Source: Lysinibacillus timonensis
Lineage (GTDB): Bacteria > Bacillota > Bacilli > Bacillales_A > Planococcaceae
DNA: 64,000 bases
Assembly: GCF_900291985.1 (NCBI RefSeq)
Contig: NZ_LT985980.1
Coordinates: 2,634,001 to 2,698,000, forward strand
Direction: 5' to 3'
Part shown: positions 8,341-16,746 of the stretch, one piece after another
Layout of the letters: each line of letters starts with the position of its first letter
Position numbering within the stretch: the first letter of the stretch is position 1
The notes under the pieces: model-generated
Told to the model about the DNA's origin: nothing
The model's input: the letters and a program-made list of their open reading frames with translations, nothing else
Databases searched by the model: none
Translations under genes and position numbers: made by a program

Positions 8341-8864
8341 TATTGTGCCTTTTTCGGAAAGATAATATATGAAAGACTAATCACACCATCTACTAGTAAC
8401 ACAACAGACCAAACTCTCCAAATGCCAAACAGTGCCTCTGTATTTTGCTGGCCAATAAACCATATCATTCCCCATAAAAGGATACTTCCAATGATGTAGG
8501 CTACAACGTGGCGTGCCCACATTTTTACTTCATGAATACCTTTTGCTTTCCCTGTAAGTTTTCGTTTGTTTGATGGTTTTTTCATAAACCATGTTTGGAA
8601 TTTTTCATCTGCCCAATGAATCATCGTTTTTCCATAAGCAAGTGAAACTCCGACATAAATTGCAGCAATTCCATGCACGGTTGTAGCATTTGTCCCATCT
8701 TGTAAATCTATAACAGTCAATATAATCAATGAAAGGTCAATGAAAGGTGTTAGCACAAAGAAAAACCAACTAAGTCCCTTCATCTTAAAAATGTATCTCG
8801 AAACAAGACCTAAAGATATTGCGACCCAAAAGGCAACTTCGGCTAAAATTATCCAAGTAATCAT
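8340..8864 (-). CDS. YmcC-like integral membrane protein
   Basis: This 174-residue membrane protein has about five helices, with a polar middle segment (KPSNKRKLTGKAKGIHEVK). I judge it similar to B. subtilis YmcC mainly from context: YmcC is encoded divergently from the TetR regulator PksA, and here a PksA-like TetR gene is likewise divergent. The start ATG has AAGGAGA 8 bases upstream. Its promoter fits TTGTAT, 17 bases, TATTAT on the minus strand, and both elements are flanked by the palindromes listed separately, so it is probably repressed by the neighbour. Biochemical function is unknown. Confidence 0.7.
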   Translation of the reverse strand: MITWIILAEVAFWVAISLGLVSRYIFKMKGLSWFFFVLTPFIDLSLIILTVIDLQDGTNATTVHGIAAIYVGVSLAYGKTMIHWADEKFQTWFMKKPSNKRKLTGKAKGIHEVKMWARHVVAYIIGSILLWGMIWFIGQQNTEALFGIWRVWSVVLLVDGVISLSYIIFPKKAQ

Positions 8865-8889
8865 TGAGTATCTCCTTTGTTTTGTTTTA

Positions 8890-8901
8890 ATACAACTGTA
8901 T
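8890..8901. promoter_or_regulatory. Palindromic operator 1 (TetR regulator)
   Basis: ATACA-AC-TGTAT is a perfect inverted repeat lying just downstream of the likely -10 box of the minus-strand membrane gene (TATTAT, plus positions 8905-8910). It is almost identical to a second copy 38 bases away, centre to centre. Confidence 0.65.
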
Positions 8902-8926
8902 CAAATAATATCATCTGATTTTAAAT

Positions 8927-8940
8927 AATACAAGTGTATT
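8927..8940. promoter_or_regulatory. Palindromic operator 2 (TetR regulator)
   Basis: AATACA-AG-TGTATT is a perfect 14-base inverted repeat. It covers the -35 element of the minus-strand promoter and lies 17 bases before the TATAAT box of the TetR gene, so one bound repressor could control both genes. Confidence 0.7.
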
Positions 8941-8968
8941 GTATAAAGAATATTGTTATAATGAATAC

Positions 8969-9541
8969 ATGCCAAAAATAGTGAATCATTATGAAAGAAA
9001 AGCACAAATAGCTAAAGCTACATGGAATGTAATTGCAAGAGAAGGGTTAGGTGGGGCATCTGTACGTTCTATAGCAAAGGAGGCAGACTTATCACTTGGA
9101 GCAGTTCGCCATTATTTTAATACCCAGGAGGAATTACTTGAGTTTGCAATGGCACTTGTTGAAGAACAGGTAAATGAACGAATTTTAGAACATGCAAAAC
9201 AACCACTACCACCCAAACAATTAACCTTGAACATGATTATGGAACTTGTCCCAACAGGGGAACGCGTTGTTGAAATGCAAGTATGGTTAGAGTATATCTC
9301 CTATAAATTACGTAAGAACGAATTAGGGGAGGATACGGTTTATAAAGGGATTGTAAACTTAATGTCAAAACTAAATGATGCAGGGTTATTAAAAGAAAAC
9401 ATCAATATAGGCGAAGAAATTGTACATCTTCACGCATTAATCGATGGATTATCCTTACATTTATTAATGGGGCTAGTACCAATTGGTGAAGAGCGTGTAC
9501 GATTTTTAGTTGAACGGGAGCTTGACCGACTGTTTAAATAA
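8969..9541 (+). CDS. TetR-family regulator (PksA-like)
   Basis: This 190-residue repressor has an N-terminal helix-turn-helix (about residues 20-45, GASVRSIAKEADLSLGAVRHYF) and an all-helical ligand domain. The N-terminus MPKIVNHYERKAQIAKATW is typical for this BetI/PksA-like branch, so ATG 8969 is the start even though no ribosome binding site precedes it. A TATAAT box at 8957-8962 lies so close that the mRNA may be leaderless. The divergent YmcC-like membrane gene and two matching palindromes between them suggest it represses that gene and itself. The ligand is unknown. Confidence 0.85.
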   Translation: MPKIVNHYERKAQIAKATWNVIAREGLGGASVRSIAKEADLSLGAVRHYFNTQEELLEFAMALVEEQVNERILEHAKQPLPPKQLTLNMIMELVPTGERVVEMQVWLEYISYKLRKNELGEDTVYKGIVNLMSKLNDAGLLKENINIGEEIVHLHALIDGLSLHLLMGLVPIGEERVRFLVERELDRLFK

Positions 9542-9562
9542 TATGACATAACTTAAGAATTA

Positions 9563-9602
9563 GCGCATCGATTGGTTAATAAAATCGATGCGTTTTCTTT
9601 TC
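9563..9602 (+). terminator. Terminator of the TetR gene
   Basis: CGCATCGAT and ATCGATGCG form a 9-bp perfect stem (9564-9592) followed by TTTTCTTTTCT. Confidence 0.85.
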
Positions 9603-9670
9603 TGTCGAAAAATATAAGAGAGTATTTTGCTCTATATTGAACTAAGGTGTTTCAGTAAAGGGGATGAATG

Positions 9671-10402
9671 ATGAAAATTATTGCACATAGAGGTTACTCT
9701 GGAAAGTATCCAGAAAATACGCTAGCAGCATTTCAAGCTGCAGCAAAGTTGCCGATTGACGGAGTAGAATTTGACGTTCATTTAACCAAGGATCAACAGA
9801 TTGTTGTGATACATGATGAGAAAATAAACCGTACTTCAACGGGTACAGGATATGTAAAGGATTTAACGTTAGAAGAATTACGACAATATGATTATGGCTC
9901 CTGGTTTAGTGAAGAATTTATTGGCGAAAGTATTCCTACACTACGAGAGGTGCTTGAGTTGTTTAAGGATACTCATCATCAAATTCATATAGAGTTGAAA
10001 TCAGATATATTCATTTATCCGGGGCTGGAGATGTTTGTTTTAAATGAGGTGGAGGCACTTGGTTTGACGGGGCGTGTGGTTATTTCATCCTTTGACCATG
10101 AAGCGGTACAGCGTATTGCGGAGCTTGCTCCAAATGTTGAAAATGCAGCTTTATTTTCAACGATGATTTTAAATGTTGATAATTACCAAGCTCAGCTTCC
10201 AGCAAAAGCATTACATGTATGCTTGCCAACTGCGGTTCGAAAGCCAGTATTAGGAGCGATAAAACGTGGATCTGTTGTACGTGTTTATACGGTGAATGAT
10301 GAGGTTCAGGCAGACATTCTAAGAAATATTGACGTAGATGCAATTTTTACAGATGAGCCAGAAAGAATGCTTACTTTCTTAAATGGTAGGGAGAATAAAT
10401 AA
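9671..10402 (+). CDS. Glycerophosphodiester phosphodiesterase (GDPD)
   Basis: This 243-residue cytosolic TIM-barrel enzyme splits glycerophosphodiesters to sn-glycerol-3-phosphate and an alcohol. Family motifs are clear: IAHRGYSGKYPENTLAAF at the N-terminus (catalytic His7), VEFDVHLTKDQQIVVIHD (metal-binding Glu and Asp, catalytic His) and IHIELKSD. There is no signal peptide, so it is like UgpQ or YhdW rather than secreted GlpQ. The second of two tandem ATG codons is chosen because it has proper spacing from AAAGGGG. It stands alone here; the ugp operon 44 kb later lacks such a gene, so this may supply that step. Confidence 0.9.
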   Translation: MKIIAHRGYSGKYPENTLAAFQAAAKLPIDGVEFDVHLTKDQQIVVIHDEKINRTSTGTGYVKDLTLEELRQYDYGSWFSEEFIGESIPTLREVLELFKDTHHQIHIELKSDIFIYPGLEMFVLNEVEALGLTGRVVISSFDHEAVQRIAELAPNVENAALFSTMILNVDNYQAQLPAKALHVCLPTAVRKPVLGAIKRGSVVRVYTVNDEVQADILRNIDVDAIFTDEPERMLTFLNGRENK

Positions 10403-10464
10403 TAATTGGAAATGAGCCGTTTTTTACATAAAGTAGAGATGGAGCAATAATTTTACTGCATTTT

Positions 10465-10510
10465 AAAAGAGCTATTCCCCAGAAATACATGGAGAGTAGC
10501 TCTTATATTT
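10465..10510. terminator. Bidirectional terminator
   Basis: AAGAGCTA (10467-10474) pairs with TAGCTCTT (10497-10504). T-rich sequence follows in both directions, so it can end both the phosphodiesterase gene and the convergent MFS gene. Confidence 0.75.
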
Positions 10511-11831
10511 ACCTTACTTTAGTATAAGCATTTATTTTGTTTTTCGTTTGACTCCATAAAATAAGAGGAATGAGTAATAGGGCCATAAATGTACCGAGGT
10601 ATCCTAAAATTGTAAAACTCGTATAAGCAACTATTACTCCTGACAGTAGTCCAGCTATAGAACCAGTGATGGCAACAGCTACATCTACAGACCCTTGGAT
10701 TTTTGCTCTAGTTTCAATTGTCGTAGAATCAATAATAATGGTTGTTGCACTAATCAAACCAAAGTTCCAGCCTAAACCAAGTAACACAAGAGCAATCGTA
10801 ACCATAAAGATGGAGTCTCCTGGAGTGATTGCTGCTAAAATGCCAGAAAGAGCTAACGTTATACCCGATGCAGTAACCATCATGATTCGACCATATTTAT
10901 CAGTTAAATAGCCGGTGATAGGTGATGTTAAGAACATTGCTGCAACGTGAAAACCAATCACCATTCCGACTGCACTAAGATTACTATGGTCATGACCGCT
11001 TGCTATATGAACAGGTGTCATCGTCATAATGGATGTCATGACAAATTGGGTTAGAATTAAAATGCTTGCGCCAGTTATGATGCCAATCTTATTAACAGAA
11101 GGGAGCATCTGATTAGGATGATCACTAGCGGAGAGATCTCTTTTATTTCTTGAGATTTCCTTCGCGACAAGTAAAGGATCTGGCTTTAAGAAAATAAAAA
11201 ATATCAGACCTGCTAAAATGAAGGCAGCTGCAGCTAGCATAAATGGCCCTGATAAAGGATGCATTCCCAACGATGTAGCTAATGTCCCCATTGGAGTCAC
11301 TAAATTCGGTCCCGCAACAGCACCAAAAGTTGTTGCTACCAAGGCAATGCTAACAGCGGTTGCCCGTTGTTTAGCATTTGCTAAATCACTACCAGCGTAA
11401 CGGGCTTGCAAGTTTGTTGATGTACCGGCTCCATATATAAATAACGCTAAAAAAAGAAGAAAAATGTTTTGAGTATTTGCTGCAAGAATTACTCCTAATG
11501 CACCAATTCCCCCTGTTATAAATCCTGCTGATAGACCATAACGTCTCCCAAACTTCTGTGAATAATGCCCTACTAGAAATGAAGACAGTGCAGAGCCTAA
11601 TGTAAATAAGAAAACGGGTAATCCTGCAACTGAATTTGTCCCCATCATATCTTGAGCTAACAAAGCACCTACAGTAATACCCGCAGCTAAACCTGCTCCA
11701 CCAAACGTTTGCGATAAGATTACAATGAATAACGTTCGTTTATAGATACGTTGAACTTCTTCAGTTGTATAATGATGACCGTCGTTCACCATGTTAGCTT
11801 GCTCTGTTAATCTATTTTTTAATTTTCCCAT
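10509..11831 (-). CDS. MFS transporter
   Basis: This 440-residue protein has 12 predicted membrane helices, with motif A (GHYSQKFGRRYGLS) between helices 2 and 3 and its repeat (GYLTDKYGRIMM) between helices 8 and 9. The central cytoplasmic loop after helix 6 is short. The N-terminal 35 residues are polar and cytoplasmic. The overall look is that of a drug:H+ antiporter or sugar-efflux-like carrier, but substrate cannot be read from sequence. It is monocistronic, with AGGGG upstream of the ATG and a shared terminator downstream. Confidence 0.85.
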   Translation of the reverse strand: MGKLKNRLTEQANMVNDGHHYTTEEVQRIYKRTLFIVILSQTFGGAGLAAGITVGALLAQDMMGTNSVAGLPVFLFTLGSALSSFLVGHYSQKFGRRYGLSAGFITGGIGALGVILAANTQNIFLLFLALFIYGAGTSTNLQARYAGSDLANAKQRATAVSIALVATTFGAVAGPNLVTPMGTLATSLGMHPLSGPFMLAAAAFILAGLIFFIFLKPDPLLVAKEISRNKRDLSASDHPNQMLPSVNKIGIITGASILILTQFVMTSIMTMTPVHIASGHDHSNLSAVGMVIGFHVAAMFLTSPITGYLTDKYGRIMMVTASGITLALSGILAAITPGDSIFMVTIALVLLGLGWNFGLISATTIIIDSTTIETRAKIQGSVDVAVAITGSIAGLLSGVIVAYTSFTILGYLGTFMALLLIPLILWSQTKNKINAYTKVR

Positions 11832-12030
11832 TACATACCCCTGATAATAGTTTTAAATACATAGACAAAATACTGTTAAGAAGAGTGTCTTGTAAAGCAA
11901 TATGTTATGTTCAATAATGTATGTAACAATTATTGGTAAAATGTCATACAGTTCCATTAATAATTGAATTCGAGTCTAGTTGGCTAGTTAGAGTCTGTTA
12001 TATTTGTCAATTGAATGTACTCTTATAATA
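11832..12030. other. Intergenic region upstream of the MFS gene
   Basis: Two hundred bases of AT-rich DNA between the MFS start and the malonate-transport terminator. It should hold the MFS promoter, but no convincing -35/-10 pair or riboswitch is seen. Confidence 0.5.
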
Positions 12031-12076
12031 ACAGAAAAAACAAAAAAAGACCGATCGCATTAGAAGCTTTCGGTCG
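12031..12076 (-). terminator. Terminator of the madLM operon
   Basis: On the minus strand GACCGA pairs with TCGGTC around a 15-base loop and is followed by TTTTTTTGTTTTTT. It lies 10 bases past the madM stop. Confidence 0.85.
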
Positions 12077-12084
12077 ATGGGATA

Positions 12085-12846
12085 TTAAAATATCATATCT
12101 GTAAAAAGGAACAGAACTGTTGGGGCTAATAAGCAACCTAACCCAGTATAGAAAGTAGCCGTAACAGCTCCGTATGGTACTAATTTAGGATCAGTTGCTG
12201 CCAAACCACCAGTTACACCAGATGTTGTCCCCATTAGACCACCATACACCATGGCAGATAATGGGTTATTTAGACCAATATATTTCGCTGCAAAAGGAGT
12301 CCCTACCATTACTAACACCGATTTCACTAATCCAGCAGCTATACTAATTGCAATGACTTCCGAGCTTGCTCCTAATGCAGCACCTGTTACAGGCCCTACA
12401 ATATAAGTAACTGTGCCAGCTCCGATTGTTGTAATACTTACAGCATCTGTATAACCGAACATGAATGCAAAAATTACACCAACAACAAAAGATAATACGA
12501 CACCAACAAAGAGGGAGATTGTCCCACGGAAACCAGCTTTTTTAATTTCATCAAAGTTAGCACCAAAGGAAGTGGCAACAATTGCAAAGTCACGTAACAT
12601 GCTTCCACCTAGGAAACCGATCCCTGCAAGGAAGGTAACATCTGAAAGCCCTTTCGTACCATCCGTCATTACTCCTCCTACGTATGCCAAAACCAGACCT
12701 ATTACAATTGCGATTGCAGATCCATGAATTAGCCCCTTTGTCAGTTTGTTTGAAATTAAATAGGCTACCCACATAGTTAAACCGACAACAACAAAAGCAG
12801 TAATTAAACCATTAGAACTTAATACATCTTGGATAATATCAAGCAT
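12085..12846 (-). CDS. madM: Malonate transporter subunit MadM
   Basis: This 253-residue membrane protein with about eight to nine helices matches MadM, the larger part of the two-component malonate/sodium symporter. Typical glycine-rich stretches are LAGIGFLGGSMLRDFAIVAT and VYGGLMGTTSGVTGGLAATD. ATG 12846 is preferred to the upstream in-frame start because GGAGGTG lies 6 bases before it; that ATG overlaps the MadL stop by 8 bases, giving translational coupling. It is encoded divergently from the malonate decarboxylase operon and presumably shares its GntR regulator. Confidence 0.92.
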   Translation of the reverse strand: MLDIIQDVLSSNGLITAFVVVGLTMWVAYLISNKLTKGLIHGSAIAIVIGLVLAYVGGVMTDGTKGLSDVTFLAGIGFLGGSMLRDFAIVATSFGANFDEIKKAGFRGTISLFVGVVLSFVVGVIFAFMFGYTDAVSITTIGAGTVTYIVGPVTGAALGASSEVIAISIAAGLVKSVLVMVGTPFAAKYIGLNNPLSAMVYGGLMGTTSGVTGGLAATDPKLVPYGAVTATFYTGLGCLLAPTVLFLFTDMIF

Positions 12847-13246
12847 CTGCTTCACCTCCGATAGTAGTAGGTATTGCTGTTTCATTCTCTACTACTTTTG
12901 GTTTACCAGCCAAAAGAGGTACACATACCCAACTAATCAGTACTACTGCGATTCCAGCAACAATTGCCAGAGGTCCACCTGTTAAGGCGCCTAATACGTT
13001 TTGACTTGCAGCCATGGCAATTACAACAGGTATATACATTTGGTTCCAAAAACTAAGCCCATCAAGTGCAGGTTTGCTAATCTTACCAGATTTAATAAGT
13101 TTATCTACGATGATAATTAAAAGTAACATTGCAATCCCTACACCGCCGACGTTTGAATCGACTCCCATTAATATCCCAATAAATTCACCAACAATTGTTC
13201 CCACTAGAAAACATCCTGCTAAAATAGCAACACCATAAATCACCAT
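12839..13246 (-). CDS. madL: Malonate transporter subunit MadL
   Basis: This 135-residue membrane protein of about four helices is the small subunit of the MadLM malonate importer. The family-typical N-terminus MVIYGVAILAGC and the GVDSNVGGVGIAMLLLI stretch are present. ATG 13246 is preferred over a GTG 12 bases upstream, which abuts the GGGG tract and leaves no spacing for a ribosome binding site. It is first in a two-gene operon. A palindrome CAGTCGACTG lies 40 bases upstream, over the promoter. Confidence 0.9.
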   Translation of the reverse strand: MVIYGVAILAGCFLVGTIVGEFIGILMGVDSNVGGVGIAMLLLIIIVDKLIKSGKISKPALDGLSFWNQMYIPVVIAMAASQNVLGALTGGPLAIVAGIAVVLISWVCVPLLAGKPKVVENETAIPTTIGGEADA

Positions 13247-13285
13247 AACTCCTGACACCCCTTTGTCAAGTTCTTATAAAGAATA

Positions 13286-13299
13286 TTCAGTCGACTGTA
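13286..13299. promoter_or_regulatory. Palindromic operator before madL
   Basis: The core CAGTCGACTG (13288-13297) is a perfect palindrome within ATTCAGTCGACTGTAT, next to a TTATAA element that may be the madL -10 box on the minus strand. A close relative lies upstream of the GntR gene. Confidence 0.65.
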
Positions 13300-13414
13300 T
13301 TCTGAAATCATCATAAATTATAGAAAACTATAAATCAACTAAAATTTTTGCATAAGGGAGAAAATTTTGAAAATTTCGATTGAATTTTATGTATATATAA
13401 TTTATTATCAATGT

Positions 13415-13436
13415 ATACAGTCGACCGAGTTGGTCG
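13415..13436. promoter_or_regulatory. Operator at the gntR-mdc promoter
   Basis: ATACAGTCGACCGAGT repeats the madL-side operator with one half-site changed, and overlaps a further inverted repeat CGACC-GAGTT-GGTCG at 13422-13436. It sits at the expected transcription start of a promoter read as TTGAAT (13380-13385), 17 bases, TATTAT (13403-13408). This suggests the GntR protein represses both divergent operons. Confidence 0.65.
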
Positions 13437-13462
13437 TATTATCTTGTAGGATGTGATTATGA

Positions 13463-14113
13463 ATGGAGTTATTAAACTATCCATTAGATAATGCATTGTC
13501 TAGGACAATTGCAGAAAAAATATTAGACCAAATTTTAAATGGTGAATTAAAGCCAGGGGATAAAATTGTTGAAAGTACCTATGCAGATTTATTTCAGACA
13601 AGTCGATCTCCAGTACGTGAAGCTATTTACTTATTGGCTACAGAAGGTCTTATAGAAAGAGTTCCAAGAAAAGGAGCATTTATAAGGGGATATTCGATTT
13701 CCGAAATTCAAGATTTACTGGATGTTCGAAACAATATCGAGATTTTAGCAGCCAAAAAGATAATAGATCCACAAAAAAATAAACAATTGCTTAATGAAAT
13801 GATGTCAATCTTAAAGAATATGGAGAAATCTAGTAATCAATTAGAGTATACACATCTCAACTACGCTTTCCACTTCACATTAATAAAATTCAGTGGAAGC
13901 ACAATATTTGAAGATGTTTATTGTAAAATTGCTCTTCCATTATTACGAATTCAAGGGATTCATTTCAACTTGGGTGAAACAATTGAAAAGTCGAAAAGAG
14001 AACATAAAGCTATTTATGAATTGCTTAAAGAAAATCAAATGGACGAATTAATTTCTCTATTACGGAAACATACGGAAGATGTTATTTTCAACGTTAGAAA
14101 AACAGTGCTTTAA
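13463..14113 (+). CDS. GntR-family (FCD) regulator of malonate use
   Basis: This 216-residue protein has an N-terminal winged helix-turn-helix (about residues 10-75; GDKIVESTYADLFQTSRSPVREAIYLLATEGLIERV) and a C-terminal FCD effector domain of six or seven helices (about 85-210). In this subfamily a metal-bound carboxylate is the usual effector, so malonate or malonyl-CoA is likely. It is first in the decarboxylase operon (12 bases before mdcH) and divergent from madLM. Two CAGTCGAC-containing sites in the shared intergenic region fit as its operators. It plays the role of MdcY/MadR-type regulators of other bacteria. Confidence 0.9.
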   Translation: MELLNYPLDNALSRTIAEKILDQILNGELKPGDKIVESTYADLFQTSRSPVREAIYLLATEGLIERVPRKGAFIRGYSISEIQDLLDVRNNIEILAAKKIIDPQKNKQLLNEMMSILKNMEKSSNQLEYTHLNYAFHFTLIKFSGSTIFEDVYCKIALPLLRIQGIHFNLGETIEKSKREHKAIYELLKENQMDELISLLRKHTEDVIFNVRKTVL

Positions 14114-14125
14114 GGGGTGTTTTCA

Positions 14126-15043
14126 ATGCGAAGTGCGTTTCTTTTCCCAGGACAAGGATCTCAATTTGAGGGGATGTTAAACAATCTACCGAAAGACTCT
14201 GCTGTTACAGAACTGTTAGAAGAGAGTTGTGATTTACTAAATACAACGATTGAGAAATTGCATAGTAAGGAATCATTATCAACAACTAAGGCTGTACAGC
14301 AATGCTTATTAATAGCCTCAGTTAGTGCATATAAGATATTTGAAAAGGAGGGGTTAACTCCAGATTACGTGGCAGGCCATTCTGTAGGTGCATTCGGAGC
14401 TGCAACTGCTGCTGGAGTTCTAACTTTTAAAGATGCGCTGACCTTAGTGACTTTACGTGGAGAGTTAATGGAGAATAGTTTTAACGATGGATACGGAATG
14501 GCGGTTGTCGTTGGGCTAGATGAATATCAATTAATGGAAATTGTAAGTGATTTTTTTGAAGATGATCATCCAATTTACGTATCGAATCGAAATTCGCCGA
14601 AGCAAATAACATTATCCGGTTCAAAAAAGGGGTTAGAAAAGGTACTTGATTATGTAAAGGAACATGGTGCTACGAATGCATCACTACTAAATGTATCAAC
14701 GCCTTCTCACTGCCCTTTATTTAAAGAGGTAAGTAATTCATTATTAAAAGAGATGAATAGAATTAATTTTAATAGACCGAATATTCCGATATCAAGCAAT
14801 GTAAATTCTAGATTACTAAAAAGTGCAAATGAAGTGAAAGAAGACCTAGCTTTAAGTATCTGTTATCCAGTTCGTTGGCATGATGCAGTATATTTACTTT
14901 ATGAGAAAGGGGTAAGACTATTGTTCGAAATGCCTCCAGGTGAAGTATTAACAAAACTGGCGAACCAGTCTTTTCAGGATGTTCGAGCATTATCAATATC
15001 CAAAAACGGAATCGACGATTGTTTATATCTAATGTCTAATTAA
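14126..15043 (+). CDS. mdcH: Malonate decarboxylase malonyl transferase MdcH (epsilon)
   Basis: This 305-residue cytosolic enzyme moves malonyl from malonyl-CoA to the acyl carrier subunit to prime malonate decarboxylase. It has the FabD fold: FPGQGSQ near residue 7, the nucleophile Ser86 in GHSVG, Arg in LRGELM near 115 and the catalytic His in PSHCP near 195. ATG 14126 is chosen; the in-frame GTG three codons earlier lies in the ribosome binding site AAGGGG. Its place next to mdcA, rather than with fatty acid genes, identifies it as MdcH. Confidence 0.9.
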   Translation: MRSAFLFPGQGSQFEGMLNNLPKDSAVTELLEESCDLLNTTIEKLHSKESLSTTKAVQQCLLIASVSAYKIFEKEGLTPDYVAGHSVGAFGAATAAGVLTFKDALTLVTLRGELMENSFNDGYGMAVVVGLDEYQLMEIVSDFFEDDHPIYVSNRNSPKQITLSGSKKGLEKVLDYVKEHGATNASLLNVSTPSHCPLFKEVSNSLLKEMNRINFNRPNIPISSNVNSRLLKSANEVKEDLALSICYPVRWHDAVYLLYEKGVRLLFEMPPGEVLTKLANQSFQDVRALSISKNGIDDCLYLMSN

Positions 15044-15061
15044 TATAAAGGGGTGTATGGA

Positions 15062-16729
15062 ATGGTATTAACAAATACAAAAAGTTCAGAGAGAGAAATG
15101 AAATCATGGACTACTAGATTAGAGGCCAAAAAAGAAAGAGTTGCTAGTGTAAGTGATATTGTTGATGGCGTAGTCATACCAACTAACCAAATCGTGGAAG
15201 CTTTAGAGAGGCTAATTAAACCTGGAGATCGTGTTGTTTTAGAGGGAAATAATCAAAAACAAGCATCATTCTTATCTCAGTCATTAGTACAAGTAAATCC
15301 GAAAAAGGTTCATGATCTCCATATGATTATGTCAAGTATTTCTAGACCGGAGCATTTAGATATCTTTGAAGAAGGGATTGCTAGAAAAATAGATTTTTCT
15401 TATGCTGGTCCTCAAAGTTTGAGAATTGCTCAAATGATTGAAGATGGAAAGGTAGAGTTAGGAGATTTACACACATACGTTGAATTATATGGACGCCTAT
15501 TTATAGATCTTATCCCTTCAGTGGCTCTAGTTGCTGCAGATAAGGCAGACCGCCACGGAAATTTATATACAGGACCTAATACGGAGGAAACACCAACACT
15601 GGTTGAAGCGGCGGCATTTAGAGATGGAATCGTTATAGTACAGGTAAATGAACTAGTGGATGAACTTCCGCGTGTAGATATCCCAAGCTCATGGATTGAC
15701 TTTGTTGTCGTGGCAGACAAGCCATATGAACTTGAACCATTATTTACAAGAGATCCAAGACATATTACAGATATTCAAATTCTACAAGCTATGATGGTTA
15801 TCCGTGGAATCTATGAAAAGCATGGGGTGAAATCATTAAATCATGGGATCGGTTTCAATACAGCTGCAATTGAATTATTACTTCCTACGTATGGAGAGTC
15901 TTTAGGCCTTAAGGGGAAAATTTGTACGAATTGGGTGTTGAATCCGCATCCTACTTTAATTCCGGCAATTGAATCAGGATGGGTAGAAAGTGTTCATTGT
16001 TTCGGTGGAGAACTAGGAATGGAACAGTATGTTGCAGCTAGGAGAGATATCTTCTTTACAGGTAAAGATGGTAGCTTGCGTTCAAATCGTACACTTGCTC
16101 AATTAGCAGGTCAATATGCGGTTGATTTATTTATTGGTTCCACTTTGCAAATGGATGCATATGGAAATTCCTCAACAGTTACGAAGGGTCGTGTAGCTGG
16201 TTATGGTGGGGCACCGAATATGGGGCATGACCCAGGCGGAAGACGCCATTCCTCAGAAGCTTGGTATAACATGATGACTTCCGAAGATCCGCTTGCTAGA
16301 GGTAAAAAACTAGTTGTTCAAGTAGCTGAAACGTTCCAAGAGGCAAACAAACCGGTATTTGTTGAATCGTTAGATGCAATTAGTGTAAAAGACAAAGCAA
16401 ACTTAGCCGTTGCACCAGTCATGATTTACGGGGAAGATGTTACGCATGTTGTCACAGAAGAAGGAATTGCCTACCTATATAAAACAGACAGTTCATCAGA
16501 AAAAAGGGAAATGATTGCTTCCATTGCCGGTGTTACACCAATTGGTATGGAACACAATCCAAAATCTACAGAACGTTTACGTGAAAAGGGATTAATAGCC
16601 CTCCCAGAAGACTTAGGAATTCGAAGAGCAGATGCAAAACGCTCTTTACTTGCTGCTAAAAATATTGATGAACTTGTTCAATGGTCGGGTGGATTGTATA
16701 CACCTCCAGCAAAATTCCGTAGTTGGTAA
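15062..16729 (+). CDS. mdcA: Malonate decarboxylase alpha subunit
   Basis: This 555-residue subunit is the acetyl-S-ACP:malonate ACP transferase: it swaps acetyl for malonyl on the acyl carrier subunit, releasing acetate. It belongs to the CoA-transferase-like family. Recognisable stretches are RLIKPGDRVVLEGNNQKQA near residue 50, SWIDFVVVADKPYELEPLF, GGELGMEQYVAARRDIFFTG and PNMGHDPGGRRHSSEAW. The length equals that of known MdcA. ATG 15062 lies 9 bases after AAAGGGG. It is third in the operon and its stop is followed at once by mdcB. Confidence 0.94.
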   Translation: MVLTNTKSSEREMKSWTTRLEAKKERVASVSDIVDGVVIPTNQIVEALERLIKPGDRVVLEGNNQKQASFLSQSLVQVNPKKVHDLHMIMSSISRPEHLDIFEEGIARKIDFSYAGPQSLRIAQMIEDGKVELGDLHTYVELYGRLFIDLIPSVALVAADKADRHGNLYTGPNTEETPTLVEAAAFRDGIVIVQVNELVDELPRVDIPSSWIDFVVVADKPYELEPLFTRDPRHITDIQILQAMMVIRGIYEKHGVKSLNHGIGFNTAAIELLLPTYGESLGLKGKICTNWVLNPHPTLIPAIESGWVESVHCFGGELGMEQYVAARRDIFFTGKDGSLRSNRTLAQLAGQYAVDLFIGSTLQMDAYGNSSTVTKGRVAGYGGAPNMGHDPGGRRHSSEAWYNMMTSEDPLARGKKLVVQVAETFQEANKPVFVESLDAISVKDKANLAVAPVMIYGEDVTHVVTEEGIAYLYKTDSSSEKREMIASIAGVTPIGMEHNPKSTERLREKGLIALPEDLGIRRADAKRSLLAAKNIDELVQWSGGLYTPPAKFRSW

Positions 16730-16746
16730 ATAAAAGGGGGATAAGT

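Noticed and set aside
13360-13379. AT-rich palindrome GAAAATTTTGAAAATTTC before gntR as a CodY box
   Set aside because: At the best alignment it has about five mismatches to the CodY consensus, too many in such AT-rich DNA.
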